This document shows positions 44,296-55,267 of a stretch of 64,000 nt of DNA, piece after piece. Source of the stretch: Kitagawia praeruptora (taxonomy: Eukaryota; Streptophyta; Magnoliopsida; Apiales; Apiaceae); contig CM075346.1 in NCBI GenBank assembly GCA_037693485.1, positions 102,468,501 through 102,532,500 of the forward strand, in the 5' to 3' direction. The notes under the pieces were generated by a model that did no database searches, was not told where the DNA came from, and saw nothing but the letters and a program-made list of their open reading frames with translations. Position 1 is the first letter of the stretch. Each line of letters starts with the position of its first letter. The position numbers and the translations under genes are program-made.

Positions 44296-45275
44296 TTATA
44301 TATAATAATCATAATAGAGATCTTATCCATAATTTTCGTCACTATACTACCAAAATAATCTCAACCGTGAAATCTTTTTTTTAAAAAAATAGACGATCAA
44401 GATTATATCATATTAAAAGAGAAAATTAAAATCTAAAAAGGATATGATTAGAAAATGTTGCCTTATAAGTGAATTTTAAAAATAAAATTATAATTTAAAA
44501 ACGATATAATTAGAAAAGGTTGCACTAGAACTGAATTTTAAAAAAAAAATTATAATTTGAAAAAGGATATAATTAAAAAAAGTTGCATTAGAATTAAATT
44601 TTATTTATTTTTTATTATTAAAAAATATTCATATTTACTATTTGGGCTCTATCTTCAGATCTATAAATCAGATTTGGATGATTTTACAATTCACGCGAAA
44701 CTTATAGAATTATCTTTAATTTATTGATGATTTAATAATTATTATTCAAATGGAAACACCAACGGTTTTCATCTATTTATTTTAATATTCAACGGTTCTT
44801 ATTTATTTTGACCATACTACTAATTGTCAAAGTTTTTGAAAAAATCTCTCATACACTTATTATTAAAATTGTATTTTATTATTAGTAGAACTATCTTCAA
44901 ATAATAACAAAGGTATTTTGAAAATCAAAACGAATTATAAGTATAATTCATAAATCGAATAGAATTTTCAATGTAAAAAAGCGCCAATTTCTTTTCTTAT
45001 TTGTTTCTGAGTAGGTTTAATCGGAAAATAATTGTTAAACTATCACTAAATTAAAGATTTTTTTGTTAATTTCACGTGGGCTGTAAAATCTTTCAAATCA
45101 AATTTTAATAATTCAAGGTAGAGTACAAATATTAAATCGAAAGTGTAAAATCTTATGTATTATTAACTTTTTAACAATAATTTTATATGTAAATTAATAA
45201 CATATAAAATAAAAAAAAGTAAAATTATTTTAAAATTTAAAAAAGGAACCGTGCATTGCACGGGTTATAAGCTAG
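44296..45275 (+). mobile_element. Non-autonomous Helitron
   Basis: Related to the preceding one along its length (GAGATCTTATCCA start, AATTTCACGTGGGC near the end). It ends with the perfect hairpin CCGTGCATTGCACGG and GTTATAAGCTAG (45272-45275) before T. No ORF. Confidence 0.8.
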
Positions 45276-45563
45276 TATTGATAATATAACAAAATATGTA
45301 TTGAATTTTTTTTAAAAAAATTGTAATACCGCCACGAAATGTGACTTTATCGACTGATTTATAATTAAAATTGAATAAATTTAACTACGAAAAATTAAAC
45401 AAAACAAATAAATTGGGACGGGGTAATAATAATTTTGATCGGCATCAATTTATAATTTATGATGAGTGTGATTTTTCAAATAATTTGGGATTTTAATAAA
45501 AAACCTTAATCTATTGTAGTTTGTATTGTATAGGAGTAGGAAATACCAGTGCTTTGTATATAA

Positions 45564-45574
45564 CTATATATAAA
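45564..45574 (+). promoter_or_regulatory. TATA box of the G3BP-like gene
   Basis: CTATATATAAA lies about 35 bases before the probable transcript start near 45600 and upstream of a CT-rich leader. Confidence 0.6.
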
Positions 45575-45657
45575 CATCAGTCAATATATATGAAATTCTA
45601 CTTTCACCAATCACCAATTTTCAAGATCCAGAAGCCCCTCTCCTCTCTCTCTCTTCA

Positions 45658-45665
45658 AAACCCTA
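45658..45665 (+). promoter_or_regulatory. Telo-box AAACCCTA in the leader
   Basis: This motif is frequent near the start of plant genes for translation and RNA handling. Here it sits in the CT-rich first exon (45640-45726), which ends CAG before GTATGA. Confidence 0.6.
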
Positions 45666-45826
45666 GGTTCTAGAGAGAGAGTAAATCAAAGCTTCAATCT
45701 TTCTTCACAGCTCAATTATAATTCAGGTATGATCTATCTATCTTTAATTAGATCCTTGTTTTCATTAGCTTTTTGTGTGTTTGTTTTGGTGGGTTTTTTA
45801 ATTGCTTTTTTGCAGATCAATCAGTG

Positions 45827-48800
45827 ATGGCGGCGACGGCTGGTGTTGCGGCGGAGGTACTTGTGCAACCAACTGCTCAAACGGTGAGTGTGTTTTAATT
45901 GGGTTTTTAGTGTAAAGATTGAATCTTTTTTTTGATTTTATGTTGGTATAGTTTTTTTTGTTAATTTGTATTTTAAGATTGAGTCTTTTTTGTTAATTTG
46001 GATGTTGGTATAGTGTTTTTTTGTTTTTTCGAGTTTCGAGATTGAGTCTTTTTTGTTAATTTGGATGATGGTATAGTGTTTTATGTTAATTTGTGTTTCA
46101 AGATTGAGTCTTTTTTAGTTAATTTGGATGATGGTATAGTGTTTTATTTATTTTGGAGTTTCAAGATTGAGTCTTTTTTGTTAATTTGGATGATGGTATA
46201 GTTCCTTATGTTTTTTCGAGTTTCAAGATTGAGTCTTTTTTGTTAATTTTGATGATGGTGTAGTTCTTTATGTTTTTTTTTAGTTTCGAGAGTGAGTCTT
46301 TTTTGTTAATTTGGATGATGGTCTTGGTATAGTGTTTAAATCGATTTTGAAGATTGAGTCTCTTTTGTTAATTTGTATGATGGTATAGTTCTTTATGTTA
46401 ATTTCAGCTAAAATATTAGTTGTTTTTATGTTTAATTGTATGCCAGTACTACTTTTTTGTGTTTCCTTAATTTCGAGATTGCGTCTTTTTTGTGTACTAC
46501 TTTTTTGTGTTTCCTTATTTCTGAGATTGAGTCTTTTTTGTCTAATTGTATGCTGGTACCACTTTTTTGTGTTTCTATAGTTTCAAGATTAGGACTTTTT
46601 GTTAATTTCTGTGATGGTATACTTTTTCATGTTTTTTTAGTTCCAAAATTGAGTCTTTTTTGTTACATTGTACGAGGGTATTGTTCTTTATCTTTTTCAG
46701 GTTTCAAGATAAAAGTCTTTTTTTTTTTGCTAATTTGTGTGATGGTATGCTTTTTCATGTTTTCTTTAGTTTCAAGATTGAGTCTTTTTTGTTACTTTTT
46801 ATGCTGGTATACCTTTTCTATGTTTTTTAGTTTAAAGTTCGATTCTTTTTTGTTTGTTTGTTGTTAGTACTGCTGCCTTTTTTTATTTGGTTTGATTTTG
46901 GTCTTGTTATTTGACAGGTTGGCAATGCGTTTGTTACGCAGTATTACCAAATACTGCATCATTCACCCTCTCAAGTTCATAAGTTTTACCAAGATATTAG
47001 CCAACTTGGTCGTCCTGAGGAGGATGGAACAACAAGTATTACTACAACTATGACGGTAATGGTGATGAAGTCAATATTGATGTATAAAGATACTCATTGT
47101 TGTGTGGATTGTGATTTTTTTAAATATTAAATTGAGTTGTAGCTTTGGTAGAGACTTGTTGTAAGCTTAGATTTTGAGTTACTAAATTTTTGGAATTATG
47201 TTAGTATTTTTAGAAAGACGAGGATATTATTTGTTACATATGTGGCTGGATTTGGATGTAATGTTTGTATCTTATGGTTTCATGGGCATTAAATTGTAAT
47301 TGTTATTTCTAATGTTTTTTCCTTCCAATTTTCACGTTTTGACTCTGCTACCTTGGTTGTTTTTTAACATACAGGCCATAAATGAAAAATTACTGTCTCT
47401 TAAGTATGATGAATATAAGGCAGCGATCAAGTCTGTTGATGCCCAAGAGTCTCTTAGCTCAGGAGTCCATGTGCTTGTAACTGGGTATATGACTGGACCG
47501 GATAACATAGAGCGGAATTTCACTCAATCCTTCTTTCTTGCCCCGCAAAACAGGGGGGGCTACTTCGTGCTCAATGACATGTTTCGGTATGTGGATAAGG
47601 TCAGCATACCTGAAGGCCAAAACCAGGTTTTGCCTGAGGAAGTTGAAATTCCTATTACTACTGAGCAAGGTAAGTAATTATCATTAAATTTTGAGGTTTC
47701 CAGACTTGATCGCACCACCTATCTGAATCTCCTCTGTTTTTCTTTAGTGATTACGGAAGTTGCTCCAGTAGAGAGTGATCATATTACAGAGCAGACCAAT
47801 GGGGTGGCTGAGGAGGCTAATGGGGAAGTTCACATTCCCTTTGAGAATGGAAATATTGTTGATGCTAAAGAAGAACAAGAAGAAGAGCCGGTGGCTGAGG
47901 TCGTTAATGCTGTACCAGATAATTCACAACTGGTTGTCGAAACTAATGTCAAAACTGAAGCGCCAAAGAAATCTTATGCTTCAATTGTAAGTCATCAAAA
48001 ACTAGGGTATCACGGTTTGCTTAAACAAAGAGTATCATGTTGTATTGTATGATTGTTCAACTCAATTTGATCTGAACATGAAATTGCTTAAATTGGTCAC
48101 TTACGTTTGATTGTTTACTTCTAAAGTATATAGCAAGAATGTTATATATACTTATGAATTATATGCTTCGTATCCATTTACTATCTACCTTAGTCACCAA
48201 ACTGAACGGCGTTAGACATATGAAAGATCGTAACTTTTGTTGTTTTTTCAGGTGAAGGATCTAAAGGGTAATTCTCTCCCTTTCTCATCTCCACCACCTG
48301 TCCCTCGTAAAACTCTATCAAAGAGTCAAGAGCAAAAGGCGAACCATGCTCCGCCGACAGTCTCATCGGCTGAAGTTTCAGGTGCTCCTGAAAGTGGGAA
48401 GAGCCAAGATGGCGAAGGTATTAAAATTCATCTTCATGTATGCTTGTAGGCTTATATTCTCGAAATGCTAATGTAATTTAATCGTGTAAACTTTCTTTGT
48501 TCAGCTTCTTCTTACCTCATGTATATATTCTCTATTATTTTTGTGCAGCCGAGGGCTACTCAATCTACATTAAGGGTCTTCCATACGATGCAACACCTGC
48601 TCTTTTGGAGGATGAGTTCAAAAAATTTGGTACCATAAAGAATGGTGGCATTCAAGTTAGGAGCAAGGTATGCATCAACTTACCCGTTTGCATAATTATG
48701 GGGGATACCAAACTTACAATTATTAACATATATCTTGTATCATGGCAGCAAGGTTTCTGTTTTGGATTTGTGGAATTTGAGGAAGCAAGCTCTGTACAAG

Positions 48801-50608
48801 ATGCAGTAAAGGTACGAGAGTGTAAAACCTTGTCGATACGTTGACAATGGTGTACATGAATTGTATTTATTCAAGTAGTTCAATATCTCTGTGTTCACCT
48901 ATTCATTATAATCAGATGCATTAACATATATACATCTATAAAATTAAGAAGAAAAATATTTAGCAAAAATAAATAAATTAAGAAGACAAATATGGTAATA
49001 GAAGTATTGTTTTATAGCATTGTGCACCCTAAATGACATCTTGGTAAAAATTATAATTAGCAACATAAATGAAAGAAACGTCTGCCATATGGCATGATTT
49101 TTGTCACTGAAGTAACAGATGCAATTCAGTATACTCCTATACTCCTATATGGTATACATGTAAAGTCTGTCTGAGATGTATCTTTTTATTAGTAAATCTG
49201 ATCATAGCCGTAACAGTCATTAATGGGCATATGAACTTAATTGGAGTCTTGGAGATTAATCTTTGAGTGTTATATTTGCATTGTTGTTTCATGTTGGTAA
49301 AGATTACTCCCTCCCATCCATTTCTTTACATGTTTTCAACATTGCGTGGCACGCATTTTAAGGTGTATATAAAGTATAGTTCCATAACTTATTTTTAAAA
49401 TTTTCTTCTTCTGAATAAAAATTTAAGCATTAAATTTTTATTCAGAAGAAAAAAAATTAAAAATAAATTATGGAACTATACTTTTTAGGAGCCTTAAGAT
49501 GCGTGACAGGCCCCCGTCCCCCTATGTAAAAGAATTCAATGGGACGGAGGGAGTATTATTTTCTGTGGTGCACGTCAAATGATTCCAATGACATTTCTAT
49601 GGTTGGCTCTTGCAATTATCTTCAGCTGAGGAATGACAAAACACAACATGTTTCCTGTATATGAAACCTTTTTTTTTTTATCTTTATTATTGACTGCCGA
49701 TTCTATTTCAATATACTCAGGCTTCACCAATCTCACTAGGCGGCCGTCCTGTGGTGGTTGAAGAGAAGAGGTCGACCAACTCGAGAGGTATGTTGTTTTT
49801 TCGTTATATAACCAACTCACAAGATTCAGAATTATGTCTCGGTGTCTGTAGCACATAGGCGGGAATAACAGATTAAGGAAAGAGCAAGGGGCCAAGTTTA
49901 AATTTAGAGTATGACAACATAGTTTCTTTATGCCAACAGAGATTTGAGTCCCCGTATTGTTACTAAGAGGTGCTTGTATCTTAATTTGTCTGGATAAATC
50001 TAATTGTGAAATAGTTTTCCGAGTAAAATCTGTTGTTATTCCTTCTAGAATTCAGATGATTACTAAGAGGGCTTGTACGACAATTTCGTCTATAATTGGG
50101 AAAATCTACTGATGCACTTATTAGACCTTACATGACTATATTATGGGCTGGTTGCGTTAGTTAGAATTACCTCACCTCCAGCTTTGTTGGCACAAGTACT
50201 TATTTCTAAAGACTTGAATAGCAAGCACCATCGGTATTATACTTATTTCCTAATGTTGTGTTGAACTCTTCATGAACTACTAATATTTTTGCAGTTAACA
50301 ACCGCGGAAGGTTCCCAGCTGGGAGGGGGGTCGGTTTTAGGAATGAAGCTGGATTCAGGAACGAGGGAGTGAGAGGACGCGGTAATTATGGTGGTGGTAG
50401 GGGATACAACCGATCTGAATTTAATGGCCGGAGTGAGTTCAGCAATAATAGGGGAAACAATCGAGGCGGCTCATCAAACCGTGGTGGTGATGGATTTCAG
50501 AAGACTGATAATTTGTCAGCGAATGGTGGTCGTGTAACCCGTGGTGGTGGCCTGTCTGGGACTGGAACTGCCAAAAATTTGGCACCAAGAGTACCTGCTT
50601 CTGCCTGA
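45827..50608 (+). CDS. G3BP-like protein (NTF2-like domain, RRM, RGG tail)
   Basis: Nine coding exons, all GT-AG and in frame: 45827-45883, 46918-47055, 47375-47669, 47748-47986, 48252-48417, 48549-48667, 48749-48811, 49721-49787, 50295-50608; 485 aa. A non-coding first exon ends at 45726. An NTF2-like fold spans residues 20-150 (VGNAFVTQYYQILHHSP; ends LNDMFRYVD). An acidic linker follows (200-225, EEQEEEP). The RRM spans about 300-378 with RNP2 IYIKGL and RNP1 CFGFVEFE. An RGG/RG-rich tail runs from 385 to 475. This layout is that of G3BP/Rasputin proteins, which bind RNA, dimerise through NTF2 and nucleate stress granules; plant members act in the cytoplasm, also in immunity. The last intron but one (48812-49720) holds a MITE, and the first coding intron a minisatellite. 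It looks intact. Confidence 0.95.
45905..46870 (+). repeat. Intronic minisatellite in the G3BP-like gene
   Basis: A 60-75-bp unit, AGATTGAGTCTTTTTTGTTA then ATTTGGATGATGGTATAGTG and TTTTTATGTTTTTTCGAGTT, is repeated about 13-14 times with changes through nearly the whole first coding intron (45884-46917). Confidence 0.85.
49307..49553. mobile_element. Stowaway-like fold-back MITE in an intron
   Basis: Ends CTCCCTCCCATCCATTTC / complement of AATGGGACGGAGGGAG, TA on both sides. Almost the whole element is a hairpin (AAGTATAGTTCCATAACTTA is inverted at about 49465). It lies in the seventh intron of the G3BP-like gene; same family as 59633-59882. Confidence 0.85.
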
Positions 50609-51871
50609 GGGAATCAAGAATACATTTTGTTTACGGAATTTTTAGTTACCTTTTCTCAGTTTTTTAGTTTTAAAATGTTGGTCCCGACCAGCAAAACAGA
50701 AATAGATGAGTTTGGTTGGATGTCAATTTGGTGAGCAGCTTACTATTCTTTACAAGGCATTGTGGAATTTCCTGTAGGGTATTTATTTTTTCATGGTGTA
50801 TTCCTTTCTTATAAAGAGTGGTCATAGTGGTCAGATAGATGGATAGAGAGAGATTAAGCTTTTCTTATGTAGGAGTATACCGAATTTCGGCCACGTTCTA
50901 ATTAGCAACTTTTAATTTTTCTTTTTCTTTCCGTGTATTTGCATGTTGGCTTGTGCCTGATACTTATGTTGTTATTCAAGGCTCTGGTCTCGTTAATGTC
51001 ATATTTCTTTATTTGTAATTTATTGGCAGAAAGGATGCAAATTTGAATTCAGTTCGAAGTAAAAGAAGCTCATCCGTATGACAGCTATATTGCAGTGGGA
51101 TTAGATAAATTCATTATCGTGTCAACATACTGTCCAATGTGGGCGAAATTGATCGATCGGAATATTGAGCCAGGTGCACCACTGCAGCTTTTTAAATCTC
51201 AGTCATGTTAATGCTTAAGTTGTAGTCAGCCCCTAGGATATACCCAATAGCTTAGTAATAGAATGTGATTAGACCAAGGGCGGTGCTCCTAGTTAAAACA
51301 AAATATGGCTGGGATCTATATAGCTAATTCTCCGAAATTGTCTTGATGATGCCCTCAGATCTCCACGTTGAACTTTTCCAGCTCTCGATTTGAGTAATTG
51401 TTTTATGGCCTTAATCTGTTCCTTAACCTCCCTCTTCAATATCCTGAACAATGATCCATCAGACTGGTGACGGGTGAAGAATCAAACAATGCCATAGTCA
51501 CAGGTTTCGAACGAAGATCGGCATAGTCTTGTTTGAATCCATCTATTGAACGAATGATATCGGTGTACTCGTGAGGTGTTCTATAAAAGCAATCAGTTAC
51601 AAGTTGAAGCTCCCTATCTTACTCTTCATGATCCAACCGGCAGCCCAGCACGATATCATAATGTCTTCATATTCAATTTTGAGCATGTCGAGGTGTAGAC
51701 CTCCCAAACTGTAGATGAGCATCTCTCCATGCGGGGAGAAAACTACCGAATGATTCAAGTATCATCGACTATGATTGGCAATGTTTTGGAGGTAGGGACT
51801 TAAAGCAGTCCCAAAAGCTCAAGTGATCCTAGCTGATCCATTGAATACTTCATTTCTCAGAGGGCCGCATG
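50609..51871. other. 3' flank of the G3BP-like gene and unassigned sequence
   Basis: 50609 to about 50860 is probably 3' untranslated sequence. From about 51060 to 51870 there is no supported ORF. A part (GATCGGCATAGTC near 51517) resembles 53214 (GATCAGCATAGT) and is likely an old dispersed repeat. Confidence 0.4.
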
Positions 51872-52932
51872 TTATATATTAGGACTATGGGAGCTATACA
51901 GACACAAATAACTCCCTGTCCGATGCTGAAGCGTCTTAATCTCTTTCTTTACACAGTCATAAATGATAAATCTATTATCTTTGTCGATTGCAACAAGTTG
52001 TCCAGCACCTATATATAATAAAGCTGGAAGGTCCATATTTATAAAACCGAACTCTAAATTGAGCTTCTTCATCCAAGACCCAATGCCACAACCATCATCA
52101 TCGCGATCATTTAATGTTCACAGGCTAAGTGAGTCTTCATTTTGGCAATGCAAGAATATAGCAAGACGACTTTCGAATTCAAATATCTTGGACTTTGTTT
52201 CACTCAACTTAATACTAGAGTAGGGAGTAGAACTGGTTTGAATATCTCAGTATGCAATTGGAACGATACTAGCGCATCTTTGGTACCCTTCATATTATAA
52301 ACCCCTTTTTTTAGAGGACCACTTGTTATCCGACGAAAGTCACCTATAAAGTTTTCAATTGCTATGTCAACTTGAATTTCTCTCCACGGATCGGATTTTG
52401 TGGAATAAAGCTCAACTTGTACTACAAATAAGCAAGGATCCTTTACAATCCTAAGAATCTTGTAGTCGTTAGAGAGAGAATCAAAATAAAACCCTACATA
52501 AACTAGTGTTAGGATGTTGGGTGAAGGGAGAATTTTCTGTTGCCTGGTTGAGAGGTTCCACAGGCAGATAAAATTGCCACATTGATCAATTCGAGGACAG
52601 AGTAGGTCCATTACAGGAAGTAGTATCATCACCTAGTGCTGAATCTAGTGGCGACTGGATATTAATCGAACATTCAAAAGAACTGAGGTCGAGAAGAGAG
52701 GCATGTGGATAGTGTACGCTTTTGCAGATGGCTTCTGGTAATATACCAAGGCGCTTGTCAATACTGAAGGTCTTTCCTGGGAATTGATGAGGTGAGTTTG
52801 AAAAAATTCCAGGTCTGAAATAATGGATAGCCACAACTTGCAAACCGATCTAAATCGGAGCAAGGATTTTACATGCAGCCATGATAGTATCTTCATTACA
52901 ATTTCTTTAGGCAAATAATGAGAAGTCGCCAT
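51872..52932 (-). pseudogene. Broken F-box protein gene
   Basis: The ATG at 52932 opens an N-terminal F-box (LPKEIVMKILSWLHVKSLLRFRSVCKLW), the adaptor that binds SKP1 in SCF ubiquitin ligases, then follows the F-box-associated pattern (GNFICLWNLSTRQQKILPSP, VGFYFDSLSNDYKILRIV, LYSTKSDPWREI, and late LDLPALLYIG-like sequence to 51872). The reading changes frame at about 52705, about 52640 and about 52212 and meets a TGA at about 52121. Sum of the pieces is about 350 residues, near the family's usual size, so it is a full-length gene broken by small indels, either a pseudogene or, less likely, a region of base-calling errors. The target is unknown. Confidence 0.75.
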
Positions 52933-52950
52933 ATTTAGAGCCTTGAACAA

Positions 52951-53962
52951 ACCCTATTATCAATATTAAAATGGATGCGGACAACTTACTAGGCCTTAGT
53001 GCAGCACGAGCACAAACTCGTCTTTTTACTTGCTAGTAATAAAAGGGTGCTGGGCCAAGGATTCAACACAAAGGCTCCTCATCATGGATGCTATCTTGGT
53101 TGAGAAGGCAGAGGATGCTATCATGAACCGAGGCTCCTCACCACGGGAACGAAACAATTTTCCCATACTACTGTACCAATCAGAAACAATGCTCTATCGC
53201 AGGTTTTGAAAGAAGATCAGCATAGTATCGTCACAGTTCAGCAAAGTCCCTAGCTAGTTCTGAATTCTCAGGCTTAAGTGAGCAAGTTGTTTCTTGATCT
53301 GATCAAGCTTTGGCTACAACCAAAAAAATCGAGCGCCAACACGGATGTATATAAATCATGGACCTTTGGATCAGATTCATATGAATCCAGGGGAGAGACC
53401 AAATGTGCAACAGAGATATATTCACAAAAATATAAGTACAAACGATGGTCAATTCAGAATGATGATAGATTAGAATCATTATTATTCACATAGAAGGTAA
53501 AAAAGCATAGACAATTGTGTATATAAAATAAGATACCAAATGTGGTAAGGAATGAAAACTACAACTTATCAGAAGAGTGTTGTCTGTTAGAATAAATCAA
53601 AGATCGTGTTCTTTTATTTGTGCTCGGAACCATTGCGTTTTTTCGATAATTTGTACAGTTTTTACAACTAGTTCTTGATTTTATTGAAATGTTACATGTT
53701 TAAATAAACTACTTATGTATGATCTACTGATTAATAATCTTGTGAGTACTCGAATTTCACCAGCTAATGTTATTCTCATGCATACCCTTTACCAAGAACA
53801 TACTTATTCGCTAAAACAGATGGAGAACCAAAGCATCAAACCATCAACCAAGCCAAGGAAAAAACAAGTTATATGCATACAGAGATAATCGAAACACATG
53901 AAAAATTTCACAATGAATAAGCAAGCAGGGTGATAAAACAAACTAGTACTAGTATTAGTCAC
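52951..53962. other. Intergenic sequence
   Basis: No supported gene. 53072-53180 (AGGCTCCTCATCATGGATGC through GAACGAAACAATTTTCCC) resembles 56402-56500, and its own AGGCTCCTCA starts twice (53072, 53131); an old dispersed repeat. Confidence 0.45.
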
Positions 53963-55267
53963 TTAAGATTTCTCCTTTTTTCCATGCCTTTTCGCGTAAT
54001 GAAGCCAACCTATTCCCTTCAAGGCCTTGGAAAATTTAACTAGATTAGGCTTTCTCATCCCCAAGTTCATCTTCCCAGCAGAAAATTTGAAGGCTTGTAA
54101 GCAACAAAGCTGCACCTTTGTAATCTCAAACTCCTCATTATCATCATCGTCGTTATCATCTTCATCTTCTACATCCCCATAAAAGTTCAGCATCGTAGAC
54201 GTCTTCGTATTCTTTTTTTTGTTAGTGTCATTGGCCATTCGCATAGACTTACTCAACTCTTCGGATTCATGCCTTTCCCAAAGTGCATCAATCCTTTCAT
54301 CTCCCTCCACCACTGCATTGTGCCTCTCCTCAAAAAGTTTGCACGCTAAAGTCCTATTCCATTCCTTTTCCTTTCTTATTGATCCGTAGCTTCCAAGATT
54401 TGAAGTGTACTCTCCACGGTTAATGATAGCTTCCGTAGAAAATGGCTTGGCAATTGACATTACCCTTTTAGTGTGCCCTACTCCATTGTTGCCACTAAAA
54501 ATATTGACATCTTTTGCCTCGGATCCCTTCCTCACTTTTGACTCATCAACATTTTCTTCAACAACTCTAATGGACTTCGTAATTATTGGATCAACTATTT
54601 TCATCATTTTTGACTCATCTACATGTTCTTCAACAACTTGAATAGACTTGGTGCTTATTGGATCAACATTTTTCTCAACCACATTATCATCAAAGTCATC
54701 CAATACTTCGAAGAAGTCCTCTAATCTCTGTTCCTCCACAAATTGTGAAGCACTACTCTTAGTTTGATGAACCTCACTAGCTGGTTTAACTCCCACATTT
54801 ACAGAAAAATCGACAAGAACTTCTTTATCATCAAAAGATTGTAGCAAATACTCTTCTCCGGTCGAATGCTCAACCATATCAGATGTTGGAGTGTCAAACA
54901 CAAACACAAGTTTATATGCTTCACATTCCTCCAAATCAGGAATAAATTCTTGGCTTTCAAAACCAAACTTTTCACGTAAACTTTGTTGAATTACATGGAA
55001 TGTGGAGATAAGGAAATTTTGTCGAGGCTCGAATAATGTAGAGGCAGAGTTGCTGTGAGCAAGGCCAAGGAGTAGGAGTAGAAAAGAGGTGGTGACGAAG
55101 AGAGGAGAAAGGAATGATAGAAGCCTATAGAGGTATGGTGAGAAGAAGATGAAGTATGAGAAGTATAGAGGGTGGGAGAGAATGAATGCACTAAAGTTAG
55201 TAAAATAGGAGTAAATGAGACTTGCTAGAGGCTTAAAGGTGGTAGAGGACTTGCACAGCTCAGCCAT
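53963..55267 (-). CDS. Plant-specific 434-aa protein with N-terminal membrane segments and conserved basic C-terminus
   Basis: A single uninterrupted ORF. N-terminus: two or three hydrophobic segments (about residues 15-70, including LFVTTSFLLLLLGLAH), so probably membrane-anchored. Middle: acidic and low-complexity, with a direct repeat of about 27 residues (VDPISTKSIQVVEEHVDESK, then VDPIITKSIRVVEENVDESK; about 203-255). C-terminus: SIRKEKEWNRTLACKLFEER near 305, a Glu/Asp run near 370, and the conserved block CCLQAFKFSAGKMNLGMRKP with ALKGIGWLHYAKRHGKK at the end. That block occurs in a plant family often labelled ribosomal protein L34Ae in databases; I know no proven function and see no ribosomal motif. 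Start: the ATG at 55267, followed by AELCKSS, is the first in frame. No intron is needed. Confidence 0.85.
   Translation of the reverse strand: MAELCKSSTTFKPLASLIYSYFTNFSAFILSHPLYFSYFIFFSPYLYRLLSFLSPLFVTTSFLLLLLGLAHSNSASTLFEPRQNFLISTFHVIQQSLREKFGFESQEFIPDLEECEAYKLVFVFDTPTSDMVEHSTGEEYLLQSFDDKEVLVDFSVNVGVKPASEVHQTKSSASQFVEEQRLEDFFEVLDDFDDNVVEKNVDPISTKSIQVVEEHVDESKMMKIVDPIITKSIRVVEENVDESKVRKGSEAKDVNIFSGNNGVGHTKRVMSIAKPFSTEAIINRGEYTSNLGSYGSIRKEKEWNRTLACKLFEERHNAVVEGDERIDALWERHESEELSKSMRMANDTNKKKNTKTSTMLNFYGDVEDEDDNDDDDNEEFEITKVQLCCLQAFKFSAGKMNLGMRKPNLVKFSKALKGIGWLHYAKRHGKKEKS

Larger units (their letters stand above)
40888..45423. mobile_element. Possible Stowaway-like element opened by later insertions
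   Basis: CTCCCTTCGTTCCTATTTATCTG at 40888 is mirrored at 45423 by the complement of TTTATTTGTTTTGTTTAAT...; about 70 bp align between the arms, with TA on both sides. In between stand another MITE, a tandem repeat and two Helitrons, which would explain the 4.5-kb distance. Confidence 0.4.

Noticed and set aside
46395..46867. Two Phe/Leu/Cys-rich ORFs
   Set aside because: They lie in the intronic minisatellite of the G3BP-like gene; their regular repeats mirror the DNA repeat.
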